Notes: generated from the sequence alone by a model not told the origin. DNA of 64,000 nt from Myxococcales bacterium (GCA_016716835.1 JADJUW010000001.1:1756001-1820000); one strand, 5' to 3'; shown: positions 8,928-17,660, numbered from the stretch's first letter. A program made the numbers and translations.

Positions 8928-8968
8928 CTATCTGCGAGCAGGAAGACACGTGCGCCGACCTGCCGGTT
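8928..8968 (+). repeat. Partial tandem duplicate of the 3' arm of the palindromic element
   Basis: CTATCTGCGAGCAGGAAGAC at 8928 repeats the segment that begins at 8881 in the full element. It ends in GACCTGCCGGTTAG, restoring the terminal GGTTAGCG that is also found at the edge of copy 2. The TTA here is the reverse complement of the stop codon of the minus-strand gene, so the element edge supplies that stop. Confidence 0.75.
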
Positions 8969-9947
8969 AGCGAGCCGCTGGCGGCGGCGCGGGCAAGAAT
9001 GAGATAAATTTCCACGTCATGCCAAGCTTGGCGAACACGGCGTCGTGGCAGCGAATCTCGGCACCAGCGACCGCGCAGCCATCGCCAATGGCGCGCTCAA
9101 GCGCATCCATGGCCGCCGTGTCGGCCTGCCACACCACCACGGCGGTATCCGCGCTCGGCGTCGAGCGTGCATCCCACGCAAAATCGTCGGCCATGTGGGC
9201 TCGCATGCTGGCGGCGTCGCGCGCCAGCGCCGCCGCATACACCTTTCGCACCACGACCTCAGCGTCATCGGGGAGTGCGCCTAACGCCAAGGCCTCGGCC
9301 TCGGTCGCGATTGGATCTTCCTTTGGCGCCTCGGCCGTCTGGCGATCCGCCTTGCGCACGGCGTGCTTGCGCAACCTGCGATAGATCTGCATGCGCAGCG
9401 CATCGGTGCGTCCCGGCAACCACGAGGGAATGTTGTTGCTCTTCATCTCGCTTGGCACCGCATTGCCGGCCTCCCATTCGGCAGCATGGGGGATGATGGT
9501 TATTTCAAACGGCCGCGGCGCAACGATCTTGATGTCGAAGCGGACGAAAAACCGCTTTTGCATGCCGGTCACCTGATTGCCAAACGCGGACGAGGTGGCG
9601 GCGGCATTGGAACTGCCGCTGGCGCGCGCGCGTACCTGCGCCGAATTCGGGTCGTCCATGCTCGCGTTGTGGCTGACCTGATGCCACGCGGTCTTGATCA
9701 CGCCGCGCACGGGGTCATCGTCATACTGCGGATAGAATTTATCGACGACGGCAATGACCTCGGAAAAGACGATCGCAAAATCAGCGTCGTAGGCCGACAG
9801 CTTGGCCGCCGCGGTATCGCGTTTTTTAGCGGCGCAGCCTAGGCCCCCCAGCCCGGTGGTCCCCAGGCAAATTGCGACGGTGATAGCCCATCTTCGCGCC
9901 GCGGCGCGGTGGCGCGACGTTGGTGGCGGTGTGTACAAACGCTTCAT
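8967..9947 (-). CDS. Lipoprotein of unknown function
   Basis: A 326-aa protein with an Arg-rich start, a hydrophobic core and a lipobox ending LGGLGC near residue 38, then AAKKRD, so outer-membrane lipidation is likely. The central part (WLPGRTDALRMQIYRRLRKH) is basic. The last 100 residues (MRAHMADDFAWDA, TWKFISFLP) have the rhythm of an SnoaL/NTF2-like domain, an uncertain inference. No catalytic motif is visible. The TAA stop lies in the edge of the palindromic repeat. The start ATG abuts the ATG of the divergent Nudix gene within one CATATG. Function not recognised. Confidence 0.8.
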   Translation of the reverse strand: MKRLYTPPPTSRHRAAARRWAITVAICLGTTGLGGLGCAAKKRDTAAAKLSAYDADFAIVFSEVIAVVDKFYPQYDDDPVRGVIKTAWHQVSHNASMDDPNSAQVRARASGSSNAAATSSAFGNQVTGMQKRFFVRFDIKIVAPRPFEITIIPHAAEWEAGNAVPSEMKSNNIPSWLPGRTDALRMQIYRRLRKHAVRKADRQTAEAPKEDPIATEAEALALGALPDDAEVVVRKVYAAALARDAASMRAHMADDFAWDARSTPSADTAVVVWQADTAAMDALERAIGDGCAVAGAEIRCHDAVFAKLGMTWKFISFLPAPPPAAR

Positions 9948-10451
9948 ATGGGTACCCGCTCTCGGCGTAGCACGGCCTCACCCCCTAGCACCACAGCTCG
10001 TGCCGTCGACATCCGCAATTTGGGCGCCGAGCTGATCGCGCCCCGGCTCGCGGTTAGCGCCTTTGTGTTTGATGCCGAGCAGCGCCTGCTCGTCGTGCGC
10101 CGCGGTCGTCCGCCCGGCGAAGGCTTGTGGTCGGTACCCGGTGGCAAGGTGATGCCAGGCGAAACCTTGGCTGCCGCCGTCGCCCGCGAAGTGCGCGAGG
10201 AAACCGCCTGCGAGGTGCGGTGCGGCGCCGTGCTTGAGGTCGTCGAGCGCTGCGGCGAGGCAGCCACCGGCCCGTACCACTACGTTATTATTGCACACGC
10301 CGCGACGTTGCAGCGCCAGCGCATCCCGCAGGCCGGCAGCGACGCGGCGGCCGCCGCCTTTGTCGCGCTCGCTGACCTCTCGCATCGCCCGTGCACGGAG
10401 GGCCTGCGCGAGCTGGCCGCGCGCGCTTTGTCGCGACCAAACCTTGGGTAA
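9948..10451 (+). CDS. Nudix hydrolase (MutT/ADP-ribose pyrophosphatase type)
   Basis: A complete Nudix box is seen: GGKVMPGETLAAAVAREVRE followed by ET, fitting GX5EX7REUXEEXGU. The core strand RLAVSAFVFDAEQRLLVVRR precedes it. The ATG at 9948 gives 167 aa. An in-frame TTG at 10020 (MGAELIAPRLA) would give a protein that begins just before the fold and is a serious alternative, because the first ATG leaves no room for a leader next to the divergent gene. The substrate (oxidised dNTP, ADP-ribose, NADH) cannot be told from sequence. It lies 27 nt upstream of kamA. Confidence 0.88.
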   Translation: MGTRSRRSTASPPSTTARAVDIRNLGAELIAPRLAVSAFVFDAEQRLLVVRRGRPPGEGLWSVPGGKVMPGETLAAAVAREVREETACEVRCGAVLEVVERCGEAATGPYHYVIIAHAATLQRQRIPQAGSDAAAAAFVALADLSHRPCTEGLRELAARALSRPNLG

Positions 10452-10478
10452 GCCGCCAATCCACGGTACGACGCGCCC

Positions 10479-11693
10479 GTGCTGCCGCTCGCAACCCCTC
10501 CGGCGCCACCCCGGCATCCAGCGCTGGTCGCGGCTGCCGACTGGTCGGACTGGCGTTGGCAGCTGCGCAACATGATGCAACGAGCTGATGAGCTCGCCTC
10601 GTTTATCGACGTTACCAGCGCCGAGCGCGACGCGCTGGCGGCTTCGGCGCACCTATTTAAGGTCGGCGTCACGCCATATTACGCCAGCCTGATGGACCGC
10701 ACCAATCCCAGCTGCCCGATCCGCATGCAGGCGCTGCCGCGCATGGCCGAGTTGGAAATCCGCGACGAGGAGCTACGCGATCCGCTCGGGGAGGACGCGC
10801 ACATGCCGGCACCCTCGGTGGTGCACAAGTATCCCGATCGCGCGCTGCTGCTGGTGGTCGATCGCTGCGGCATCTATTGCCGCCACTGCAATCGGCGCCG
10901 CCTAGTAGCAGGCGAGACGCCGCCGACCGCAAGCGACATTGATGCCGGCATTGCATACATCGCCAAGACGCGCCGTATCCGCGACGTGCTGATCTCGGGT
11001 GGCGATCCCTTCTTGTTGCCAACCGCGAAGCTCGAATCGATCTTGCAAAAGCTCGCGGCAATACCTCACCTGGATTTCATTCGCATTGGTACGCGCATGC
11101 CCGTGGTCTGCCCCATGCGCATCGACGACGAGCTCTGCGCCATGCTGCGCAAGTATCATCCCGTCTACGTCAACACCCACTTCAACCACGCCAAGGAGCT
11201 GACGCCGCTGGCCAAGGCCGCCTGCGAGCGGCTGGTTGACGCGGGTATACCGGTTGGCAATCAGGCCGTCGTGTTGCGGGGCATCAACTCCTCCGTGCGC
11301 AGCCTGCGCGCGCTGATGCGCGGGCTCTTGCGCATGCGCGTGCGCCCTTATTATCTATTTCACGGCGACACCGTCATCGGCACCGATCATTTGCGCACCA
11401 CGGTGGCGACGTCGCAGGCGCTCTATCGCGGCCTGCGCGGCTTCATGACCGGCATGGGCGTGCCACACCTGGTGCTGGATGCGCCCGGCGGCGGCGGCAA
11501 GGTGCCGATTATTCCCAACTACATCGTCGAGCAGGGCGATTCGACGGTCGTGGTCGAAAACTATCGTGGCGAGCGCATCGCATTCCCAGAGCCGTTGCAG
11601 CGCGATGCCCAGGTGCCGTACGACGAAATCTTTTTTTCCGGAATGGACGCCGATGACGACCGCGAAGGCGCCAGCGAACGCGACGACGCCTGA
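10479..11693 (+). CDS. kamA: L-lysine 2,3-aminomutase (radical SAM, PLP-dependent)
   Basis: A 404-aa protein from a GTG start, close to the length of clostridial KamA (about 416 aa) and longer than EpmB. The radical-SAM cluster is CGIYCRHC (Cys130, 134, 137). The PLP-binding lysine is Lys341 in DAPGGGGKVPIIPNY. Asp297 (YYLFHGD) and Asp334 (LVLDAPGG) sit where the two aspartates of KamA hold the substrate ε-amino group, which favours lysine as substrate. It converts L-lysine to L-β-lysine, used in lysine degradation, osmolytes or secondary metabolites. The 3' end overlaps queG by 41 nt. The regiochemistry is inferred from these residues only. Confidence 0.9.
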   Translation: MLPLATPPAPPRHPALVAAADWSDWRWQLRNMMQRADELASFIDVTSAERDALAASAHLFKVGVTPYYASLMDRTNPSCPIRMQALPRMAELEIRDEELRDPLGEDAHMPAPSVVHKYPDRALLLVVDRCGIYCRHCNRRRLVAGETPPTASDIDAGIAYIAKTRRIRDVLISGGDPFLLPTAKLESILQKLAAIPHLDFIRIGTRMPVVCPMRIDDELCAMLRKYHPVYVNTHFNHAKELTPLAKAACERLVDAGIPVGNQAVVLRGINSSVRSLRALMRGLLRMRVRPYYLFHGDTVIGTDHLRTTVATSQALYRGLRGFMTGMGVPHLVLDAPGGGGKVPIIPNYIVEQGDSTVVVENYRGERIAFPEPLQRDAQVPYDEIFFSGMDADDDREGASERDDA

Positions 11694-12891
11694 GGCAGCT
11701 GCGGCCGGCGAGGCCAATGCGACCGCGGCGATCGCGCTCGGCGAGCACTTTGCCTCGATCGCGCCGAGCTTGGGCTTTGCGCGCCTTGGCGCCGTGTCAA
11801 TTGCGCGGCCCACGACGTTTGCGCACTACGAGGCGTGGCTTGCGCGCGCCCACCACGGCGAGATGCACTACCTGGCTGAGCCGTTGCAGCGCGAGTCGCG
11901 CGCCGATGCGACGAGGCTGATGCCGTCCGCGCAAACGGCGATCGTCGCGGCGCTGCCCTACGATCGCCACGTCGTGCCGGCGCAGGCGCTCACCGCGCGT
12001 ATCGCGCGCTACGCTACGGGGCACGACTATCATTGGGTGTTTAAGGAACGCCTGACGGCGCTGCTGGCAGCGGTCAATGCGGCAGCCGGCACCGCCATCG
12101 CGGGCCGCGCCTGTGTCGACTCGGCACCCGTGCTCGAGCGCGACGCCGCCGCCGCCGCAGGGCTTGGCTTTGTCGGCAAGAACACCATGCTCATCGCACC
12201 GGGCACCGGCTCGAACCTCTTGCTCGGGGTGCTGCTCATCGACGCGGCGGCAATCATCGCGCAGCCCGCGCTCGGCCCGCGCTGCGGCGCGTGCACCGCC
12301 TGCCTCGATGCCTGCCCGACGGGCGCCTTCACCGGGCCCTACCAGCTCGATGCGCGCCGCTGCATTTCGTATCTCACCATCGAGCTGCGCGCCGACGTGC
12401 CGCGCGAGTTGCGCCCGCTGATGGGACAGTGGGTGTTTGGTTGCGATCTGTGCCAGGATGCATGCCCGTTTAACCAGGCGAGGCGCCGCGCGGCGCCGCC
12501 CGATGCCATGCTGGTGCGCCACGCCGACGCCCCGAACGAGACGTCCGATTTACGGACACTCGCGACCATCTCGACCAGCGCGTACAAGCGCCTCGTGCAC
12601 GGAACGTCGATGGCACGCGTCTCGCGCAACCAGTTTTTGCGCAACGTGGCGCTTGCGCTGGGCAACACGGGCGACGCCCGCGCGGTGCCCGCCGTGGCGA
12701 CGTTGTGCCTGCACGCTCACGCCCTGGTGCGCACGCACGCATATTGGGCGATGGCGCGACTTGCGGCACAAGCGGCATGTGAGCCGGCGCTGGCGCTGCG
12801 CGCGCTTGTGGCCGCACAACAAATGATCGCGACCCCGCAGGAGCAACAGGCGTGGGACCTCGAGGCGCGCGCGATCCGTGCTATGATGTAG
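11653..12891 (+). CDS. queG: Epoxyqueuosine reductase
   Basis: The ATG at 11653 lies inside the end of kamA and gives 412 aa. Two [4Fe-4S] ferredoxin motifs are visible: CGACTACLDACPTGA and CDLCQDACPFN. The cobalamin-binding DUF1730-like N-terminal part, including PVLERDAAAAAGLGFVGKNT, and a HEAT-like C-terminal tail complete the QueG architecture. The enzyme reduces epoxyqueuosine to queuosine in tRNA wobble positions. The N-terminal 25 residues are an unconserved Ala/Thr-rich extension, so a later start is possible. The following lipoprotein gene begins 6 nt after its stop. Confidence 0.93.
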   Translation: MTTAKAPANATTPEAAAAGEANATAAIALGEHFASIAPSLGFARLGAVSIARPTTFAHYEAWLARAHHGEMHYLAEPLQRESRADATRLMPSAQTAIVAALPYDRHVVPAQALTARIARYATGHDYHWVFKERLTALLAAVNAAAGTAIAGRACVDSAPVLERDAAAAAGLGFVGKNTMLIAPGTGSNLLLGVLLIDAAAIIAQPALGPRCGACTACLDACPTGAFTGPYQLDARRCISYLTIELRADVPRELRPLMGQWVFGCDLCQDACPFNQARRRAAPPDAMLVRHADAPNETSDLRTLATISTSAYKRLVHGTSMARVSRNQFLRNVALALGNTGDARAVPAVATLCLHAHALVRTHAYWAMARLAAQAACEPALALRALVAAQQMIATPQEQQAWDLEARAIRAMM

Positions 12892-12897
12892 TGGTCC

Positions 12898-13977
12898 ATG
12901 CGCCCTGCCCGCGTCGCGTCTTTTGTGTCTACCTTGATGCCCACCCTGGGGCCTGCCGTCGCCTTGGTGCTAGGGCTTGGCTGCACCAAAAAGCCGCCGT
13001 CACATGCGGGCTACGCGGTAGGCACCAGCCCGGCTGGTCCGACCCGGCCGTGGGCGAAACCAAGCGCCCTTAAAATCGACGCGCGCGGCCGCTTGGCGGG
13101 CGAGCTTCGGCTTAGCTACCCCAAACGCGCGCGTGCCAAATGGCTGGCCATCGACGTGCCCGCGAGCGGATCGCTAACGCTGGCGGTTGAGACGTTTGCG
13201 ACCAGCGGCGGCGAGGTCGTGGTTGGCGTTGAGCTCTACGACCCCTCGCTGATGCGACTGCTCGCGGAACAGGAAGTCGCCATGGCCGCCGATGAGGCAA
13301 CGCGGAGGCCGGCGCGCGATGCCGACGAGGCAGACGAAGATGGGTTCGTCACCGATGCCGACGAGGAGCCAAGCGACGCCGTCGCCACGGCCGTGGACCC
13401 AGCGGGACCGCGCAGCTACACGTTTGAGCATTTGGCGCCAGGCAAACACTTGCTCCACCTATTTGTTAGCCGCCGGCTCGACGAAGCCACCGTTGAAGTA
13501 ATCGGAAAATTTGCCTCAGGACCAGGCCCGTCGGCGTCGGGGAGTGATGCGCTCATGGTGGCTGAGGTTGCGCTGCTACCACCCCTGCCGCTGGTGCCGG
13601 TGACCGACGACAGCCCCGCCAGCAAATCCACCCGCGAACCTCATATCCGAAAACCGGACACAAAGGCCCCGCGCCGGGACAAACCTGAGAAGCCCGACAA
13701 AGCCGAGAAACCCGACGCTGCCAGCAGCGACCAAGATGCCCCCGGCGTGCCTACCTCGGCGCGTATTATCAACGTCAGCGTCGTCGCCGGCGGCACCGAA
13801 ATCACCATCAATCGCGGGGTCGATCACGGCCTAGCTCCGGGCGTCGCCGGCCATGTTGCAGGGGTCAAGCAGGGCGCCTTTTCCCTCGCAAGCTGCGCGC
13901 CACGCACGTGCAAGGCGATCGTTAAGGCCTCTGCCAGCGACCTATCGGGCGTCAGCAAAGTTACCCTCAAGCCGTAA
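12898..13977 (+). CDS. Lipoprotein with C-terminal β-barrel-like domain (paralogue of the next gene)
   Basis: A 359-aa protein with the signal ALVLGLGC and a lipobox Cys at about residue 29. Residues 60-220 form a β-rich region interrupted by an acidic insert (DEADEDGFVTDADEE). Residues 245-290 are a Lys/Pro/Asp-rich low-complexity linker. The last 75 residues begin ARIINVSVVAGGTEITINRG, followed by DHGLAPGVAG. The 14-15 kb lipoprotein shares this end (ARIINVQATSGGTLITVNRG), a pattern like FlgT C-terminal or other GxxxGLxxG β-barrels. It opens the kinase/phosphatase operon and could be an envelope sensor for it; this role is inferred from position only. Confidence 0.82.
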   Translation: MRPARVASFVSTLMPTLGPAVALVLGLGCTKKPPSHAGYAVGTSPAGPTRPWAKPSALKIDARGRLAGELRLSYPKRARAKWLAIDVPASGSLTLAVETFATSGGEVVVGVELYDPSLMRLLAEQEVAMAADEATRRPARDADEADEDGFVTDADEEPSDAVATAVDPAGPRSYTFEHLAPGKHLLHLFVSRRLDEATVEVIGKFASGPGPSASGSDALMVAEVALLPPLPLVPVTDDSPASKSTREPHIRKPDTKAPRRDKPEKPDKAEKPDAASSDQDAPGVPTSARIINVSVVAGGTEITINRGVDHGLAPGVAGHVAGVKQGAFSLASCAPRTCKAIVKASASDLSGVSKVTLKP

Positions 13978-14042
13978 GGCCGACGCCCACCGGGCACTTT
14001 GCGGCCCGCGGGTGCTGCGACCGCTTACCCGGGCGCGGTAAC

Positions 14043-15089
14043 ATGAGCCACATGTCGGCGTTCATTCGAGGTTTCGTATTCGCCTGTGTCGCCACAGGCC
14101 TCGCCGCGTGCGCGCATAACGTGGCGCAAGATGGCAATACCGGGCCCGACGGCAAGGTCAAGGGCGCGCAGGCACTCGAGCTCGAGAACGGCGAGGGGCG
14201 CAGCAAGGGCATCGTCACCTATCCCGGTGGCGACCGCGTCGATTGGAAAAAAATTGTGTTGCCCGAAGGCAAGGCCGGCGTGCTTGAGCTCAAGCTGCGG
14301 TGGAAATCGCCGCGCCCGGGCCTCGACCTCGCGTTTGAGGTCTATGACCAGTGGTTCCACCCCGTCGGTGGCGCCAAGCCCAAGCCTGGCAGCGGCCGCA
14401 CCAGCAAAAAGTTTGCCATCGAAAATGCGCAGGGAACGTATTACGTGCAGATCTATGCCGCCAAGCGCGGCGATGCCGGCGAGTACGTCCTGACTGCCGA
14501 ATATGACGATCGAAACACTGCGCTGGCGCTCGGGCCCATCCCAGAACCGCCGCGCTTGCCGGCGCTGCCGTTGCCGCCCAAGCCCTGCGATGCGTCGTCG
14601 TTCGACATGAAAAACCCGGCGTGCGCCTTCGTTTGTCCGATGCCAGCTGACCCAAAATGGCCAGGCTGTCAGGGCGTCTGCCCCTCCCCGCCCGATGCCT
14701 CGCTGCCGGCGTGCCAAGCGTCGATGCCTTGTCCTAACCCGCCAGATCGCCGCGTCCGCTCCTGCACCAAAGATCTGTGGCCGGCCTGCACGCCGGGCGC
14801 CAAAGACCCCGGCAACCCAAATTGCGATGGCTTTCGCATCGTCATGAAGGCGCGCATCATTAATGTGCAAGCCACCTCCGGCGGCACGTTGATCACCGTG
14901 AATCGCGGCAGCGACAAGGGCATCGCCACCGGCTGGCGTGGCACCTTGCTGCGCGCCGACGGCAAGCCGGTCGACAAAGGCGAATTCGTCGTCATCCGCG
15001 TCACCAAACGCGATGCCGTCGCCAAGGTTAAGGTCAGCGTCGACACCGTCAATCGCTACAAAGAAGTTGAGATCAGCGAACCGCAATGA
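14043..15089 (+). CDS. Lipoprotein with Cys/Pro-rich linker and C-terminal β-barrel-like domain
   Basis: 348 aa; ATGs at 14043 and 14052 are both possible, the second giving MSAFIRGFVFACVATGLAAC with the lipobox LAAC. An N-terminal β-sandwich-like domain (GVLELKLRWKSPRPGLDLAF, then YYVQIYAAKRGDAGEYVLTA) resembles a pre-peptidase C-terminal fold. A 75-residue segment with a dozen cysteines and many prolines follows. The C-terminal domain shares ARIINVQ...GGTLITVNRGSDKGIATGW with the preceding lipoprotein. It overlaps the kinase start by 4 nt (ATGA), so it is translationally coupled to signalling. Function unknown. Confidence 0.83.
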   Translation: MSHMSAFIRGFVFACVATGLAACAHNVAQDGNTGPDGKVKGAQALELENGEGRSKGIVTYPGGDRVDWKKIVLPEGKAGVLELKLRWKSPRPGLDLAFEVYDQWFHPVGGAKPKPGSGRTSKKFAIENAQGTYYVQIYAAKRGDAGEYVLTAEYDDRNTALALGPIPEPPRLPALPLPPKPCDASSFDMKNPACAFVCPMPADPKWPGCQGVCPSPPDASLPACQASMPCPNPPDRRVRSCTKDLWPACTPGAKDPGNPNCDGFRIVMKARIINVQATSGGTLITVNRGSDKGIATGWRGTLLRADGKPVDKGEFVVIRVTKRDAVAKVKVSVDTVNRYKEVEISEPQ

Positions 15090-16333
15090 CCGCTGCAACC
15101 CCGTCTGATCCACGCCTCGGCTCGGTCATCGACGGCCGCTACACCCTCGTGCGCCGGCTTGGCGCTGGTGGCACCGGGGTGGTGTACGAGGCCGAGCAGC
15201 GCGCGATGGGGCGCAGGGTCGCGGTAAAAATGCTAAACGCCGTCGCGGCCGATGACCCGGAGTGGGTGCAGCGCTTTCGCGACGAAGCGATGACGTCGGC
15301 GCGCCTGGTGCATCCCAACACCATTCGCGTCTATGACGTCGGCCAAACCAGCGACGGCGCGTTGTTCATGGTGATGGAACTGCTCGAAGGCCACAGCGTG
15401 CGCCACATGCTGCGCGAGGGCGCCTTCGCCGCGCCGCGCGTCTTAAAGATCTTGCTGCAAGCGTGTGCGTCGTTAGCGGAGGCACATGGGCTGGGCATTA
15501 TTCATCGCGACATCAAGGCGGACAACGTGTTCTTGCTGCAGATGGGCGGCGCGGCCGACTACGTCAAGGTCCTCGACTTTTCGGTTGCCAAGTTGCTCCA
15601 CGAGGGCGGCGTCAAGACACGCGCGGGGCTGGTGCTGGGGACCCCGCAATACATGTCCCCGGAGCAGTGTCGCGGCCTGCCGCTTGATCCGCGCAGCGAC
15701 CTTTATTCGCTCGGCATCTTGGCCTATGAGATGGCGACCGGCCGCCTGCCATTTACCGCCGCCGATCCGCGCGACGTCTTAACGATGCAGCTTCGCCAAC
15801 CAGTGCCGCCCTTGGACGCCTCGGTCGCCACGCCCTTGGCCGACATTATTTATTGCGCCTTACAAAAGGAGCCCTCGCAACGTTTTGGCCACGCCGGCGC
15901 GATGATGCGCGCGTGCGAAGAAGCGCTGGACCGTCAGGGCGAGCTGAGTGCGCCGCCGCCGAGGGCGAGCGCACCGCGCCTGGGTCCGGCGCAGCCAACG
16001 ATGGTAGCCACCGCGGTTGAAGGTGGCGCCGCGCGCGCGGACGCGCCAGGTCAAGCGCCCATGCCGGTCGCCCTGCCGCCCGGCGCGAAGACGCTCGTGG
16101 CCTCGCTCGCCGCGCCGGCCGCCGCCGCCGCCGCCGCCGCCGATCATGCCCGCGGCCCCCGAGGACGCACCGCCGTGCTCTCAGCGCCCATGCCTATGTC
16201 GCCCGCGTCCCCACGATCACCAGCCGAGTCCCGCGGAGCAGGCCGCAAAAAAGACGGGGTCTTGTTGGTGCTGCTCGGCATCTCGATCGGCGTCATCGCG
16301 TTTGTTGCGGTGAAACTCTTCTTGGCTCTATGA
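15086..16333 (+). CDS. Transmembrane Ser/Thr protein kinase with DFS in place of DFG
   Basis: 415 aa. Glycine loop GAGGTGVVY (26-34), Lys48 in VAVKML, HRDIKADN (140-147) and GTPQYMSPEQ are intact. The magnesium-binding motif reads VLDFSVAKL, so Gly of DFG is Ser at 166; the aspartate is kept and activity is still likely. A long Ala/Pro linker that includes a poly-Ala run leads to a terminal membrane helix (about 391-414) with almost nothing beyond it, so sensing must come from partners or the linker. It is coupled by 4-nt overlaps to the lipoprotein upstream and to the 189-aa gene downstream, and sits in an operon with a PP2C phosphatase that converges on the eCIS locus. Confidence 0.93.
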   Translation: MTAATPSDPRLGSVIDGRYTLVRRLGAGGTGVVYEAEQRAMGRRVAVKMLNAVAADDPEWVQRFRDEAMTSARLVHPNTIRVYDVGQTSDGALFMVMELLEGHSVRHMLREGAFAAPRVLKILLQACASLAEAHGLGIIHRDIKADNVFLLQMGGAADYVKVLDFSVAKLLHEGGVKTRAGLVLGTPQYMSPEQCRGLPLDPRSDLYSLGILAYEMATGRLPFTAADPRDVLTMQLRQPVPPLDASVATPLADIIYCALQKEPSQRFGHAGAMMRACEEALDRQGELSAPPPRASAPRLGPAQPTMVATAVEGGAARADAPGQAPMPVALPPGAKTLVASLAAPAAAAAAAADHARGPRGRTAVLSAPMPMSPASPRSPAESRGAGRKKDGVLLVLLGISIGVIAFVAVKLFLAL

Positions 16334-16899
16334 CGACGACCGACGATCAAGACCTGCGGGCACATGAGGTGGTCGCGCGCGTGGGCGCAAAACGTCGTGC
16401 GGCGGCGGCAGGTGCAGGCGAGGCGATGCCAGCGGTCGCCGCGACGCCACGCGCAGGCTTCCAACCAGCCGACATTGTGCCGGCCTTGCTCGCGCGCTTG
16501 CTCGGGCAGCCTCTCGCCGCCGATCGCATGAGCTATCTGCGGCCAATGTCGCCGCCGGCGTTTACGCCGGTCGGCTGCCGCTTCGCTGAGGTCGACGAAG
16601 CCAGCGAGCGGACGTGGGAGGTCGCTGAAGAGATCCGGGCGGCGCTTGGAACGGCGGTGCCGCAGGCGCTGCTGCGCGACCTGCATCGGCCGGTTCGTCA
16701 GGTCGAAATCGCGTTTGAGGTTGATGAGGCCTTGCGCGAGGCGCTGCGGCCCGTGGAGTTCACCGCGGCGTCGATGATGGCGACCAACTGGCGAGCCGCG
16801 CCGTGCCCTTCGCCGTGGCAACTGCCTGACGACATCGCGGCCATCCGGCAATGGTTTGCCGGTGCCAATTGGGCTACGCTTGGCAAGGATCGCCGATGA
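16330..16899 (+). CDS. Uncharacterised protein between kinase and PP2C phosphatase
   Basis: 189 aa with ATGA overlaps at both ends, to the kinase before and the phosphatase after, so the stoichiometry is probably linked. There is no signal peptide or membrane helix. The N-terminal 60 residues are Ala-rich; the rest is mixed α/β with a predicted helix (ASERTWEVAEEIRAALGTAV) and several tryptophans near the C-terminus. No family recognised. From its position it could be a kinase/phosphatase adaptor or a shared substrate. Reading frame quality and overlaps support a real gene. Confidence 0.75.
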   Translation: MTTTDDQDLRAHEVVARVGAKRRAAAAGAGEAMPAVAATPRAGFQPADIVPALLARLLGQPLAADRMSYLRPMSPPAFTPVGCRFAEVDEASERTWEVAEEIRAALGTAVPQALLRDLHRPVRQVEIAFEVDEALREALRPVEFTAASMMATNWRAAPCPSPWQLPDDIAAIRQWFAGANWATLGKDRR

Positions 16900-17645
16900 C
16901 GACCGATTTCCGTTTTCGCGAGGTGCTGGCGCGTCACCGCCTGGAATGCGTTGCGCTGACCGATGTGGGCGTCGCGCGCGATCATAACGAGGACGCCTTT
17001 TGGGTCGATGAAGATTTTGGCGCGTTCGTGGTGTGCGATGGCATGGGCGGCCACGCGGCGGGTGACGTCGCCTCGCATATCGCCACCAAGGTGATCGCCA
17101 GCACGATCGTGCGTACGCCCAGCAGCGGCAAGACCGAGCCCCTGCGCCGCGCCATGGAGCGCGCCAATGAGGCCGTGTTTACGCGCAGCCAAATCGATCC
17201 CGCCTGCAAGGGCATGGGCACCACCGGCGTCGGCCTGCGGCTCGAAGACGACGTCTTTCACATCTGCCACTGCGGCGACTCGCGCGCGTATCTGTTCCGC
17301 CAGCAGCAGCTCACGCAGCTAACGCGCGACCATTCGCTGCACAATCTCTACCAAGAGCGTCCCGATTTACGCGGCACGATGGGCGAGGCGCAATCAAATA
17401 TGATCGTCCGCGCGCTCGGGCTGTCGCTGACCTGCGACGTCGAACATCGCAGCATGCCGGTCGACGTAGGCGATATCTATCTCTTGTGCAGCGATGGCCT
17501 AACGGATTTAGTAGGCGACGATCACATCGCCAACGTGATGCGCCGCAATCGCCACTTAGGCGACATGGGTGGCCGGCTCGTCGACATGGCCAATGACGCC
17601 GGCGGCCGCGACAATATTACCGTCGTCCTTATCGCGGTGCGCTAG
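16896..17645 (+). CDS. PP2C-family Ser/Thr protein phosphatase
   Basis: The ATG at 16896, overlapping the upstream stop as ATGA, gives 249 aa; an upstream reading adds an unlikely leader. All bacterial PP2C metal and phosphate motifs are seen in order: GVARDHNEDAF, VVCDGMGGHAAGD, HCGDSRAYLF, CSDGLTDLV and GGRDNITVVLI. It therefore should be an active Mn/Mg-dependent phosphatase, cytosolic because there is no membrane segment. It is the natural antagonist of the kinase two genes upstream. In some T6SS loci a PppA phosphatase of this family resets Fha phosphorylation; whether it does so for the three FHA proteins encoded at 22.3-26.5 kb is a testable inference. Confidence 0.95.
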   Translation: MTTDFRFREVLARHRLECVALTDVGVARDHNEDAFWVDEDFGAFVVCDGMGGHAAGDVASHIATKVIASTIVRTPSSGKTEPLRRAMERANEAVFTRSQIDPACKGMGTTGVGLRLEDDVFHICHCGDSRAYLFRQQQLTQLTRDHSLHNLYQERPDLRGTMGEAQSNMIVRALGLSLTCDVEHRSMPVDVGDIYLLCSDGLTDLVGDDHIANVMRRNRHLGDMGGRLVDMANDAGGRDNITVVLIAVR

Positions 17646-17660
17646 CCGGTACGCTGCCCT

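Noticed and set aside
8781..9002. 73-aa open frame and similar frames at 17669-17968 spanning the palindromic elements
   Set aside because: They arise from the repeat itself (the frames share CEQEDTCAHLP-like strings); no start signal or conservation beyond the DNA repeat.
14025..15113. 362-aa minus-strand open frame opposite the second lipoprotein
   Set aside because: Antisense shadow; the lipoprotein has a lipobox and a paralogue upstream, the shadow has neither.
16117..16141. GCC-repeat tract inside the kinase gene
   Set aside because: Codes for a poly-Ala run in the linker; not a regulatory or phase-variation repeat because the frame length is a multiple of three and no homopolymer is present.
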